A DNA stretch of 64,000 nt from Geosiphon pyriformis (lineage: Eukaryota > Glomeromycota > Glomeromycetes > Archaeosporales > Geosiphonaceae): assembly GCA_016748015.1 (NCBI GenBank), contig JAAOMT010000617.1, positions 380,635 through 444,634 on the forward strand, written 5' to 3'. Below, in pieces: positions 47,491 through 57,990 of the stretch. Every line of letters starts with the position of its first letter. Positions within the stretch are counted from its first letter, which is position 1. The notes under the pieces were generated by a model. The model saw only the letters and a program-made list of their open reading frames with translations, did not search any database and was not told the DNA's origin. The translations under genes were made by a program, and so were the position numbers.

Positions 47491-49311
47491 GTGGCGACCA
47501 CACCAGACACAACAACTCTAGAGTATTACCAATCAATTTACACCCACTGCAAGCAAAGATTCAACATTCCAGATGGAATTGAAGTTGTCAAAAAATCAGT
47601 ATACCAATATATTGAAAACCGCATTAACAATTATCTTTTTGGAAATTACAATATCTTAAAAGTTAGAAGCAACCTTTACAATAATTTAGCACACTATTCA
47701 CAGTTGGGAACTGAAAACCTTAACAGCGAAACACTTGCCACTTATTTTCACAAACTTAATTTTAATATTATCAAATACTGTGAAGAAACATATCCAGTGC
47801 AGTCTCAATACTCTATTGATTTTAAATCGGAAACAGAAACAAGTAACAAAGGCAAAAACAAATTAAAGCAATACTCAAAAACCACCCCAAATACTCCAAT
47901 ACTACCAAAAACAACTGCCAAACATTTACAAACACCTGAACAAAGAACCAGTTCAAAACTTCCACTTATTATCACACTTTTTCCAGCTTCACTTGCACAA
48001 GCACAAATGCCTAATTTACCCTTAAATCGATTTGCAAGACCAGAAAATTTTACATCACTCAGAAGTTCCATTAGACAACAAGAACTCCTTCAAACTAGTT
48101 CCAATCTCCTTGACTTTCTAGCTGAAAATCAAAGTGAACACTCTGAGACAGTAGTAAACAAAGAAAACGAACCTGAAATATCTGAAGAAAAATCAATAGA
48201 CAGTGAAAACAAAAAAGACAAAATGACAACATACATTGCAAAAATCCCTGAATTTAATGGAGAAGACATTGAGACCAGTCCCCAAGAATGGCTCAACTAA
48301 GTTACTAAAACTGGAGATGCAAATGGATGGAATGCTGCCAGAATGTTAAGAACAATTCCCTACTTTCTTAAAGGAACAACAGAAGAATGGTTTGAAAACT
48401 TGGCTGCCCCATTCAATGATTGGAATGCTTTCAAAGCAGTCTTCTTTGAACAGTTCACTGACAATAATACCTCCATCACTCTTCGCAATTGTTTTTGAAA
48501 TATCAAACAAGAACCCTTCAAATCTGTTATGACTTATATTGGAAAATTCAACAAACTTCTCAGATGAATTCGCCAACTCAAAACAAATGATTATTATTCC
48601 AATGCTCAAATTTTGGATCAATTTATTGCTGGTCTAAAAGATAAACTCATTAAAAAGGTTTGCCCACATGTGCCAGAAAATTTAAACTCTGCCATACAGC
48701 ATGCGAAAAGATATGAAATGGCCATGGAAAAGGCCAATCGCACAAAACTTGTAAATTTGACAATTGGAAAAACCAGCTCAGCAGCTGAAAAAAAAATTGA
48801 CCAACTCACAAAAAAGGTTGAAAACTATTTCACCAATCAACAACAACAGCAACTTCAAAGATATCAACCACTCCAAAAACGAAATCAAAATAACTTTGTA
48901 CCACTTTCTAATAACCAGCCTCAGAATTGCCATTACTGTGGAATCTCTGGCCACTAGAAAAGAAATTGCAGAAAGCTACAACAAGACCAACAAAATAGGA
49001 GTAATCAATGTTACTCTCCACCACAGCAACCTTATTATCAACCACCACCACCAGCTTACTATCAACCAAGATCCCAATACCAAAATAACTATTATTAGTC
49101 TGTCCCACAGCCAATCCAACAGCAATACCAACAACCACCCACACAACATTATCAAGTACTTGCTTGAAGACTGATTACACAAAATCAATTCAAACCACAA
49201 AACTGGTACCAAGTAAACAACAATAGAATCAGTTCGAACAACCAATTAGTTCTCCAAAATTCCATTCAACCAAGACCCAACCACTACTACACTCAACCCA
49301 GTTATTTAACA
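47491..49311 (+). pseudogene. A4 Gag, GTG-initiated frame with CCHC knuckle
   Basis: The frame opens at GTGGCGACC (47491) with A at -3 and G at +4 and no in-frame ATG upstream. It is open for 269 residues, with an N-terminal helical part (IEVVKKSVYQYIENRINNYL), a Ser/Pro-rich linker and an acidic stretch. It stops at 48298, where the expected codon is Gln. It then continues with the capsid core (GTTEEWFENLAAPFNDWNAF; ILDQFIAGLKDKLIKKVCPH) and knuckle CHYCGISGH-stop-KRNC at 48928-48969. A Gln/Tyr-rich tail leads into PR in the same frame. Several TGA/TAG stops. It forms the particle and binds RNA. Confidence 0.8.
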
Positions 49312-50037
49312 ATGGCAAAAAAACAGGATTTTCACCATACTGCATCCTTGGAAAATAGAGCTGCAGCACAACAACAAAACCTTTCTTATACTCCCACCAC
49401 AATCTCACCAGCCAAAATTGCTGAAAACGCTAACCTTTCAGATATATTCCCTTTTGAGTTTGAAGCAAATGAGTCACCATTTCTGCTTAGCAATGCAGCT
49501 GCCAATGAACAAAAAACAATCACGGCTATGTACACTGAAGCAGAAGTCAAAGGAAAGACAATTCACTTGATCCTAAACAGTAGATCCGCTGAAAGCATTA
49601 TCATCTATCAGTTAATACAACAGTTAAAGAGAAATATTGACCGACCAGCTCAAACAGTAATCATCACTGCCGATGGCATGAAAAAGACCCCAGTAGGAGA
49701 AATTAACAACTTTCTATTCACTCTTAATGGAATCACCATTTCAGTCAAAGTTCTTGTAATAGACGCATCTCAGTACCAAGCTCTCATTGGAAATGATTGG
49801 CTTCAAAAAGCCAATGCTAATCTGAATTGGGAAACACAAGAATTAACAATCTCTTACCAAGGACAACACACCCAGGTACCTGCCACTTGTGGTACATTCA
49901 ACAAACGCTCTGAAAAAGCCCCAGTTTTTGAATTTGAACCAGAAGAAGAAAAACCAATAATTGAAACATTCATGGCTCTTGGATCAATGTCCAACTGGGC
50001 TGATGAAACAGAACAAGAACATTTCACCCCACACTAA
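49312..50037 (+). pseudogene. A4 aspartic protease, active site lost
   Basis: Open for 241 residues with the full retropepsin layout, but the active site reads LILNSRSAESI (near 49570): both Asp and Gly are lost through G-to-A changes. ITADGMKKTPVGEI and YQALIGNDWL are kept. The frame ends after EHFTPH because of a 2-bp deletion compared with A1. Dead enzyme in an otherwise open frame. Confidence 0.8.
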
Positions 50038-50113
50038 ACCCGAAACCTCTGGATGAAATATCCCTTACTCAAAATCTGAACCAAGAAAACAATGCCCCTA
50101 TATTTCTCTTAAA

Positions 50114-50780
50114 TGTAAGGACTGCCACAAAAAACTATCATCAATGAGAGCCTGTATTTCACCTGAAGAAAAATATAAAAATTATACTTGTTATTACTGC
50201 AAGGCTTGCCACAGAGAATGATGCGGCCATCTAATAAAAAAGAGCAGAAAATGGGACAACACTCCTTGTTTGACTTGTGGAGATATGTTACTGGAAGAAT
50301 ACAATTGAATTGATGTAGCCATGAGAGGAGGAGTCTGTGATTAGACCTGCCAATATGCTTTATCAATTTCAGAAAAAGTAAAAAGAGGAACACCCTTTAA
50401 TGCGGCATACAACAGTGCTCTCAACAAACTTTATCACTACTCCCATAATGTTGAGATGATTTTCAACCTAGCAATGGCATTAATTAATAGAGCTACCAAA
50501 GAAGATATTTGTCAAATGAAGGAAGCAAAATACATTGAATACACCATAGAATTAGCTAGATTTGATTACAAAGATGAAGTAGAAGTCTACCACCAAATTG
50601 CAAGTCACATCTACCCAACCCAAGAAGCTCAAATTCAATGATTAGAGCAAATGAACATTAGACTATGTGAAGAATGCATTATGCCTTGTAATGAACAGTG
50701 GTGTCCTGAATGCTATGCTTTTAGTATCCTCTTGCCCAGCGAAAATGATGAGAACAAAATTGAATTTGGAGAACCTGAAA
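50114..50780 (+). pseudogene. A4 cysteine-rich module
   Basis: CKDCHKKLSSMRACISPEEK from 50114, CYYCKACHRE, CLTCGDMLLEE, GVCD-stop-TCQYALSISEK, the helical AAYNSALNKLYHY, then LCEECIMPCNEQWCPECYAF at 50664-50720. There are four CxxC pairs before the helix-rich part and two after. Probably binds zinc; no known family recognised. Unlike the Gag knuckle it is not CCHC-spaced. Stops and an upstream shift break this copy. Confidence 0.7.
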
Positions 50781-50856
50781 CAACAAAAAAAATTGAAACA
50801 ACACCTATTTACCTTATCAAAAATTAGCCTGCCTTACAACTTAAATACTTCAACAA

Positions 50857-51320
50857 CAACAGACAAGGAATAAAACCCGAAAAAGCACATGAAATTGATG
50901 CTGGATATGACCTAAGATATCCAGGCAAGGATACTCTTATTCTCAAACCCAAATCTCTCACAAAAATCAACCTCAAAATTGCACTTGAAATCCCGTCAGG
51001 AGCAATAGTTCAAATCACCTCCTGGTCCTCTCTGGCAAGCAAAGGAATCAATATTAGAGGAGGAATAATTGATGCTGGATATACTAGAGACATTACAGTA
51101 ATGCTTCAAAATGAAACTGACAAACTATTCAGGATCGAACATGCTGAAAAATTTGCCCAAGCTATTTACCTATCCCTAATCAACATTTCGGGTTTACAAC
51201 TAGTCAATCAAAGAGAACAATTAGGAAAAAGCAATAGAGGAACCCAAGGTTTTGGTTCAACTGGACGATTCACAGTTCCAGTTAATATAGCTCTTAATAC
51301 ACAGAACGAATCCCACCAGA
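50857..51320 (+). pseudogene. A4 dUTPase
   Basis: Motif I AGYDLRYPG, II WSSLASK (Arg codon CGG now TGG), III GGIIDAGYTRDI with catalytic Asp and Tyr, IV AEKFAQAI, V RGTQGFGSTGRF. Length of the core (about 135 residues) is as in trimeric dUTPases. It is in a frame shifted from PR and RT by two small deletions. In the parent it would be released or carried in the Pol precursor just before RT. Confidence 0.88.
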
Positions 51321-51678
51321 TTCTCAGACTTTCACAACCAATTACTATCTCACCCTTTAGAGAACATCCGGAAATCTACACCTGTCCAAAGCCAACAACC
51401 ACACAACAAATTTTTGAGTCCAATAAACAAGTCTGCTTGGAACATATATTTCGATCCCAAACATTTATATTCCAGAAGAAACAAAGAAAGTCTGAGTTAC
51501 TTTTTACAACCCCAATAATTACCCCATAATTTTATTAAATAATTTAGAAATTGGAGTTATTCATAGTAATATATTTCAACAAAAATTACCCCAAACAGTC
51601 CCTGATTTCTCTGAAATTATTGGACATTCACTACCAAAAATCAACCCAAACTCCAGCTCTGAAAACTACCATGTTGTC
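51321..51678 (+). pseudogene. A4 connector between dUTPase and RT
   Basis: Conserved in A1, A3 and A4: RLSQPITISPFREHPEIYTC, NEQVCLEH-like and FYNPNNYPIILLNNLEIGVI. It is beta-rich by inspection. No family recognised. A 1-bp deletion near 51446 returns the frame to that of RT. Confidence 0.5.
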
Positions 51679-53150
51679 ATGGAAAAACTATCTCAAATCA
51701 ACATAGGACAACTTGAACTACAACAACAGACCCAGTTCAAAGAACTAATTGCAAAATTTGCCAATATCTTCGCTGAAAACAACAATGACTTAGGAAGAAC
51801 CAATTTGGTTCAACACCAAATTTATACAGGAGATGCCAAACCAAGAAGACAACAAGCATATCAAGTTGCTCTAGAAAGCCACCAATTCATCTGAGAAAAA
51901 GTACAATGAATGCTTAACAATAAGCTCATCCAACTCTCCATGAGTCCTTGGACTTCATCTGTAGTGCTAGTTAAAAAGAAAAATAGAAAGATCTGATTTT
52001 GTGTTGACTATCGACAACTCAACAGTATTACAATTGAAGATGTCTACTCCCTTCCCCGGATTGATGACATGTTAGATGCTCTTGAAAAATCCAAATATTT
52101 TTCAACACTAGATTTAGAAAGCAGTTACTGGCAAGTTGCTATAAATCCCAAAAATCGCCCCAAAACAGCATTTACCACCCAAGGCAGAAATTACAAGTTC
52201 AATGTAATGTCTTTTGGATTATGCAATGCACCAGCAATGTTTCAGAGATTAATAGATGTTGTGTACCAAAGACTTCTTTGGAAGTCAGTAGTCATCTATC
52301 TTGATAATACTAATGTTTATTCTCCATTGTTCGAATTACACTTAAAACACCTGTGAGAAGTTTTTCAATGATTACAAAAAGCAGGACTAAAACTCAACAT
52401 CAAAAAATGCTACTTTGGAAAAACAAGTCTGGCCTTCTTTGGTCTTATTGTTAATAAAGATGAAATCAAACTGGATCCTGAAAAAATCAGCATTGTCAAA
52501 AACTTCAAAACTTCCCGAAACACTACAGAACTAAGAGGATTCATAGGATTAGCATCCTACTATCGGAAGTTTATCAAAAGATTCTCGGAAATTGCAAAAC
52601 CCCTCAACCAGCTTACCACCAAAAACGTTGAATACAAATGGACTACCAAACACCAAAAACTTTTTAGAATTCTCAAGGAAAAACTGACAACAGCTCCAAT
52701 CCTTGCCTATCCAGATTTTAGCAAATGATTTTGACTAGCTACAGATGTTTCATATACTGCCTTTGGTGCCATCTTATCACAACTAGATGACAACGGAAAT
52801 GAGCAAGTAATTGCTTATGCTAGCAGAACATTAAAACCAGTTGAGAAAAACTACCCTGCCACAGAACTAGAAACAGCAGCTGTAATTTGGGCCCTGCACT
52901 ACTTCAACCTTTATCTCAGGCCTAAAGAATTTGATATTATCACTGATAATATTGGACTCAAATGGCTTCAGAACAAAAATACTCAGCTGAATGCAAAACA
53001 AATCTGATGGACAGTATTTTTAGCAAACTATTGATACATAGTACATCACAAATCAGGAAAACTCCACACCAATGTTGACTGTCTCTCCAGAATGAGACAA
53101 GATTAGAAAACACAAAAACCAACACTCAAATTAACCAACCAAAAGAGCCA
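51679..53150 (+). pseudogene. A4 reverse transcriptase and RNase H
   Basis: Lead-in KLSQINIGQLELQQQTQFKE and ANIFAENNNDL..VQHQIYTGDA; RT core with VDYRQLNSITIEDVYSLPRI, LDLESSYWQVAINPK and the YLDD box as YLDN (52297-52308, Asp to Asn). Thumb GFIGLASYYRKFIKRFSEIA. RNase H LATDVSYTAFGAILSQLDDN, YASRTLKPVEKNYPATELE, then FNLYLRPKEFDIITDNIGLK. About ten stops. It converts element RNA to DNA. Confidence 0.85.
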
Positions 53151-53157
53151 ACAAACA

Positions 53158-54540
53158 ATGAATTCAGAAAACTACAACAATCTCAAACAATATTTGGAAA
53201 CATTAAAAATCCCAACAGATTGGTCTCCAGATAAAAAACATCGACTACAACAACAAGCCAAACAATATTTTCTACACAACAACATTATTTATCATCGAAA
53301 TTTCAAAAACTCAAACAAACCACTCAGATTAATACAAGAACAGAAGAAAGAGACCATATTATACAACATGTACTCAGATCCTTCATCAGCATACTTTGGA
53401 AAAGATAGCACCACCCAAAGAACACTAAAATACTACTTTTGGCCTTAAATGAGAAAAGATATTCACGAATATGTCAAATCTTGTGATAGTTGTCAAAGAA
53501 GAGAAGGAACACGCCCTACTGAACCATTAAATCCAATCAAAGTTGGACAACCCTTTGACCAAGTTGGTATTGATTTAGTCGGACCACTATTTATCACCAC
53601 TTAAGAAAATCATTATATTGCAGTAGCTGTAGACTATCTTACTAAATAGCCTGAAACCAGAACCATTCAATGAGCAGATGTGAAATCAGTAGCAAATTTC
53701 ATCTACGAAGACATCATTTGTAGACATGGATGTCCAATTGAACTTTTATCCGATCAGGAGACATATTTTGTGAACAACCTAATACAAGAAATTTGCGAAC
53801 AATTCAATGTCAAAAGACCTCTGTCTTCGCTCTACTATCCACAAACAAACAGACTTGTGGAATGTTTTAACAGAACATTGTGTGAGTCATTAGCCAAAGT
53901 CTTAACCAATTTTGAGCAAGATTGGGATATCTTTATTCCATCAGTGTTACTAGCATACAGAACACTAAAACAAGATACTACAAAACACACACCATTTGAT
54001 TTAACTTATGGAAGAACAGCAATATTACCAATTAGTTTCACAATAGAAACATACCCAGCACAACCAATCAATGAAAACAATTTCCAGGAAACACTTCAAT
54101 GAAGAGCCTACACACTTCTCAGCACATTGAAAGAAAAATGAAAAATAGCCACCCATATTGAACACTTCCAAACTCAACAAAAAGAATGGCATGACAACAA
54201 ATTGCCCTCAGTTACCAATAATTTTAAAGTTGGAAACAAAGTTCTCTTACACAAAACTAAAGCTAAAAAACAATGGAGTGGAAAATTCAAAAATAAATGG
54301 GATGGACCATTCTTTATCCATAAAATACTAGGCAATGGATCATACAAGTTAAGACTTGATGACAAAATCTTAGCAAAAGTTGCACATGGAGATCGTTTAA
54401 AACACTATCATTCCAGAAACAATCCTGAACCATTAATTCCACAAATTAGTACACATTCCCTTTTAGTCAATCCCGAAAATATTCCTCGAAACTTAGAACC
54501 AATAGTTATTATTGAACAACCTTCCAACTTGAACACTTAA
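53158..54540 (+). pseudogene. A4 integrase
   Basis: The HHCC domain has both His as Tyr (YSDPSSAYFG, CAC to TAC) but CDSCQRREGT is kept. Core catalytic residues are visible: D in GIDLVGPL, D in LLSDQETYF, E in LVECFNRTL. The C-terminal GPF module is open (54202-54540: KQWSGKFKNKWDGPFFIHKI), ending NLNT-TAA. No chromodomain. Five or so stops. Confidence 0.85.
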
Positions 54541-54684
54541 ATTAATTTTATTAGTTATTCCTTATAATTTAAAAATAATTTTACAAAAACAAAACAAAAC
54601 AAAACATACTGAAAGACAAAAATAACATAAAAACCCACATACCAAAAATAATTTCAATCTATTTTTCTCACTCAAATTTTTATA
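54541..54684 (+). other. A4 IN-ORF3 spacer
   Basis: 144 bp, AT-rich, with AAAACAAAACAAAACAAAAC near 54585-54604; no ORF. ORF3 would need its own way of being expressed (spliced or shorter RNA, reinitiation). No splice site pair could be fixed by eye. Confidence 0.5.
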
Positions 54685-55401
54685 ATGACTATCCCTCAAA
54701 ATATTCAACAAATATCTCAAAAATTAATGCTAATTTTAAAGACAATATCCGAATTATCTATCACTATTACAGGAAAACATATTAATTATACCCAAACAGA
54801 AATAGTCGCCAGTTTAGCCCCAAATTCACGAAATTATCACCCCTACAAAAAGAACACAAGTTACTCTGGAATTCATCTGCCAGAACTTTTGAAGTTTGCT
54901 TTAAGAGAAAATTTAATGTTCATTCCTATTAGTATTCCACCAAATATTACTATTCAACAAAAACTTCAACTGTGTCTTAATGAAGAAAACCACAACTATA
55001 CTCCAATATATAGATATTTTTACATTGGAAAAACACTTCACGAACAAAAATGGGAGCTTACAGCAGCAAATCTCACAAAAGAAGCTATTCAAAAACAACT
55101 TCACAACGAATTCAAAACAACAGCTGGACCTACAAACAGTCGCTATAAACTAAGAGCTGCTCTTAGACTTTATGACTTATTCCACACCTGTGAAAATGCC
55201 CTACAAAACCCAATTTTACGACTTTTGAAGATTCAATACATTGGAAAGCTCACAGAACTGAAATTTCAACAATTTTCAGATCAAATTTCTTCAATAATTT
55301 TAGATTACTATCTGGAAATTACAGACAGTACTTGGACTTTGATAGAGTTCAGTCTTGAGGAGGAGGTTATGTTACCAGACAAAATTAGAGATATTATTTA
55401 G
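54685..55401 (+). CDS. A4 ORF3, intact protein of unknown function
   Basis: 238 residues, the only intact copy: MTIPQNIQQISQKLMLILK... to ...EEEVMLPDKIRDII-TAG. It begins with a likely beta/helix segment, has YHPYKKNTSYSGIHLPELLK, NEENHNYTPIYRYFYIGKTL, AAIQKQ-like helical stretches and a conserved core YKLRAALRLYDLFHTCENAL...QYIGKLTELKFQQFSDQISS. No signal peptide, membrane span or Cys motif, so it is not an envelope protein. The PPT (GAGGAGGAGG) encodes its EEE and the stop is 30 bp inside the LTR. Related copies: A2, A3; C and B2 have an ORF in the same place. Confidence 0.8.
   Translation: MTIPQNIQQISQKLMLILKTISELSITITGKHINYTQTEIVASLAPNSRNYHPYKKNTSYSGIHLPELLKFALRENLMFIPISIPPNITIQQKLQLCLNEENHNYTPIYRYFYIGKTLHEQKWELTAANLTKEAIQKQLHNEFKTTAGPTNSRYKLRAALRLYDLFHTCENALQNPILRLLKIQYIGKLTELKFQQFSDQISSIILDYYLEITDSTWTLIEFSLEEEVMLPDKIRDII
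55355..55369 (+). promoter_or_regulatory. A4 polypurine tract
   Basis: TTGAGGAGGAGGTTA directly before the 3' LTR; primer site for plus-strand DNA. It lies inside the ORF3 reading frame. Confidence 0.75.
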
Positions 55402-56332
55402 CATGAAATTATCTTAAAAATCCTATCATTAATTAGCATATATTATTATTTCAAATTATCACTTATTACATTAGCAAAATGTCTAAAATTATCATTTAAA
55501 TTAATAATCCAATTTGTACACAACACAAATGTAATCTAATTGTGATGATCAATCATGCAATACTCCGAACTATGTAACATTCAAAAGTTCGCTGAAATTT
55601 GTAGAAATTTGCCGAAATAATTGATAGTTCACTGAAATATCTAATAGTTCGCAGAAATAACTTGTAGTTCACCGAAATGTATCTTTAGTTCAGCGAAATT
55701 GTAGAAAATAGCAAAGTTCAAGTTCATAGAATAGTGTTATGACAAGTTGTATAAAAAAAGAGCATTTCTCTTTGAGAAAATGTATCTTACTTTAGATTTA
55801 TCACCTAGAACCATTCCTACACACACAAAAAAAAATAAATATCAAATAATTCGAAAAACCAAATTCTTTAAATTATTATACTTGGAAAATCCCCAAAACC
55901 CAACTAATGTTTTGAAATTAATTAGCTACCAATTTCAATAAACTGTTAGTGACTTCAGGCCTGGATAGAAAATGTTTCTCTTGACAAAATTCTATTTCTT
56001 TTACATTTCTTTTATTACAATTATTAGAGTAGCCTACAGACAAGATTTCTGTAGAAAAGTTGACTTTCACAGCAAAGTAACTACACATTTTTTTGTGAGC
56101 TTCCAGATGAGCAATTCCTGGGAAAGAGTTGACATTTACTACAACATAACTACATAAAATAACTGGCACGGAATTGGCCATTTCACTCATAAGCCCAGCA
56201 AGTTCAAATTATAGGAGATAATTTGAAAATAAATTCAGTTACTGGAGGTCTAACTACTTCCTGAAAACGTGAATTCACAACAAACAGACATTAACAACAT
56301 TCAAGAAAAGAGACCAAAAACCTCTGGTAACA
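55370..56332 (+). repeat. 3' LTR of A4
   Basis: 963 bp, TGTTACCAGACA to CTCTGGTAACA. Array units at 55588, 55608, 55628, 55648, 55668 and 55689 keep more CpG than those of the 5' LTR (for example TTCGCTGAA, TTCGCAGAA). TATAAAAA near 55750. Confidence 0.92.
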
Positions 56333-56336
56333 GTGG

Positions 56337-57990
56337 TTAGTTTGGGTTTTTACAATTTTTGTAATAGATTTTGTTGTGGTGTATAAAATATTGTTTGGAT
56401 TGGTGTTGTAATCAATGTTTTTCACTTGGAGACCAATTTTTTGGCATGGTGAGAGTCTTCAAATAGTTTTTGATGTTGTTGTAGTTTTCTGGATCCATTG
56501 TTGTTGATTTTGTTGTTTGTTTTGCTATTAAGTTTGTTGGTGTTAATGTTGGTATTAATATTGTCTCATTCTTGAGAGGCTGTCAATATTAGTGTGTATT
56601 TTTCCTGGTTTGTGATGTACAATATATTTGTAGTCTGCTAAGAAGTCATTTCATTGAGACTGTTTGACACTTTGTTCAGTTTTTTTTTATTAAGCCATTT
56701 GAGACCAATATTGTCAGTTATGATGTCAAATTTTTTTTCATTCTTCAGATATTGTTGAAAATGTTTAAGAGCCCAGATGACTGCGGCAGCTTCTAATTCA
56801 GTTGAGCCATATTTTAGTTCTGTTGGTTTGAGTGTTTTACTAGCATAGATGATGACTTGTTCTTGCTCATTTTCATTCAATTATGATAAGATGGCACCAA
56901 ATACTATGTGTGAAGTATTAGTGGCTAATTGGAACTGTTTGTTAAAGTCTGGATAAGCAAGAACTGGGGCTGTTGTCAATTTTGTTTTGAGAATTTCAAA
57001 AGCTTTTTGTTGTTTTTCAGTCCATTTGTATGGCATGTTTTTGTTGATAAGATAATTGAGTAGTTTGGCAATTTTTGAGAATCTTTTTATGAATTTTTGA
57101 TAGTAAGAGGCTAATTCTACAAATCCTTGTAGTTCTGTGGTATTTCTGGAAGTTTGAAAGTTTTTGACAGCACTGATTGTTCCTGGGTTTGGTTTGACTT
57201 CATCTTTACTAACTATGTGTCCAAAAAAGATCAAGCTTGTTTTTCCAAAGTGATATTTTTCAATGTTTAACTTTAATCCTGTTTTCTATAATCGTTGAAA
57301 AACTTCTCACAAGTGAATAAGGTGGGTTTCAAAGCTTGGTGAGTATACATTAGTGTCATCAAGATAGACAACTACTGATTGCCACAAGAGCTCTTTATAT
57401 ACAACATTTATGAGTCACTGAAATGTTGCTGATGCATTGCAGAGTCCAAAAGGCATAACATTAAACTCATAGTTTCCTCCTTGAATGGTAAATGCTGTTT
57501 TGGGTTGGTCTTTTGGGTCCATTTCGACTTGTTAGTATCCACTTTCCAAGTCCAAAGTTGAAAAGAACTTGGCTTTTCCTAAAGCATCTAACATGTCATC
57601 AATTCTTAGAAAAGGGTAGGCATCTCCAATTGTCACACTGTTCAATTGGCAATAGTCAACACAAAATCTGATTTTTCCATTTTTCTTTTTGACAAGGACT
57701 ACTGGTGAGGCCCAAGAACTTCTTGATGATTGAATCAATCCGTTATTGAGCATTATCTGAACTTCTTCTCTGATGAATTGGTGGCTGGCAGGTGGCACTC
57801 TGTAAGCTTGCTAATGTTTTGGTAAAGCATCTCCTGTATGGATCTGATGTTGAACCATATCCGTTTTTTCCAGGTCATTGTTGTCTTTTGCAAATATATT
57901 TGCAAATTCAGCTATCAATTGTTTCAATTGTCTTTGTTGTTAAGGTTCTAAGGCACCCATGTTGATTTGAGAGAATTTTTCTTTCAAAAA
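56337..57990 (-). pseudogene. A3 reverse transcriptase and RNase H
   Basis: RT lead-in near 57980-57800 (FSQINMGALEP; ANIFAKDNNDLEKTDMVQHQ). The RT N-part is open at 57532-57798 (GLIQSSRSSWASPVVLVKKK, FCVDYCQLNSVTIGDAYPFL). The catalytic YLDDT is intact at 57352-57366. The thumb is at 56881-57234 and RNase H at 56640-56960 (LATNTSHIVFGAIL, with the first Asp now Asn; YASKTLKPTELKYGSTELE). The - strand then reaches the A4 insertion in the RH-IN linker. Several stops. Confidence 0.85.

Larger units (their letters stand above)
46463..56332 (+). mobile_element. Ty3/gypsy element A4, structurally complete
   Basis: 9870 bp, LTRs 46463-47445 and 55370-56332, perfect 4-bp duplication GTGG at 46459-46462 and 56333-56336. 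Order on the + strand: LTR, PBS, Gag, PR, Cys module, dUTPase, RT, RH, IN, spacer, ORF3, PPT, LTR. Gag, PR, RT and IN are all in one frame. The Cys/dUTPase part is shifted by a 2-bp deletion near 50030 and restored by a 1-bp deletion near 51446, so the parent had a single Gag-Pol ORF. It is the reference copy for the family and the most recent insertion of its stack. Confidence 0.92.

Noticed and set aside
50030-50120. Programmed frameshift between PR and the Cys module in A4
   Set aside because: A1 has PR, Cys module and dUTPase in one frame; A4 differs by a 2-bp deletion compensated by a 1-bp deletion near 51446, so it is decay.
54202-54540. Chromodomain at the integrase C-terminus
   Set aside because: Only a GPF-type SH3-like module is seen; no aromatic cage motif follows before the stop.
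54685-55401. ORF3 as a retroviral envelope gene
   Set aside because: It is in the right place, but has no signal peptide, no membrane anchor, no Cys pairs and is too short.
55747-56190. Short frames inside A LTRs
   Set aside because: They appear in LTRs only, on either strand, with no conserved protein sequence.
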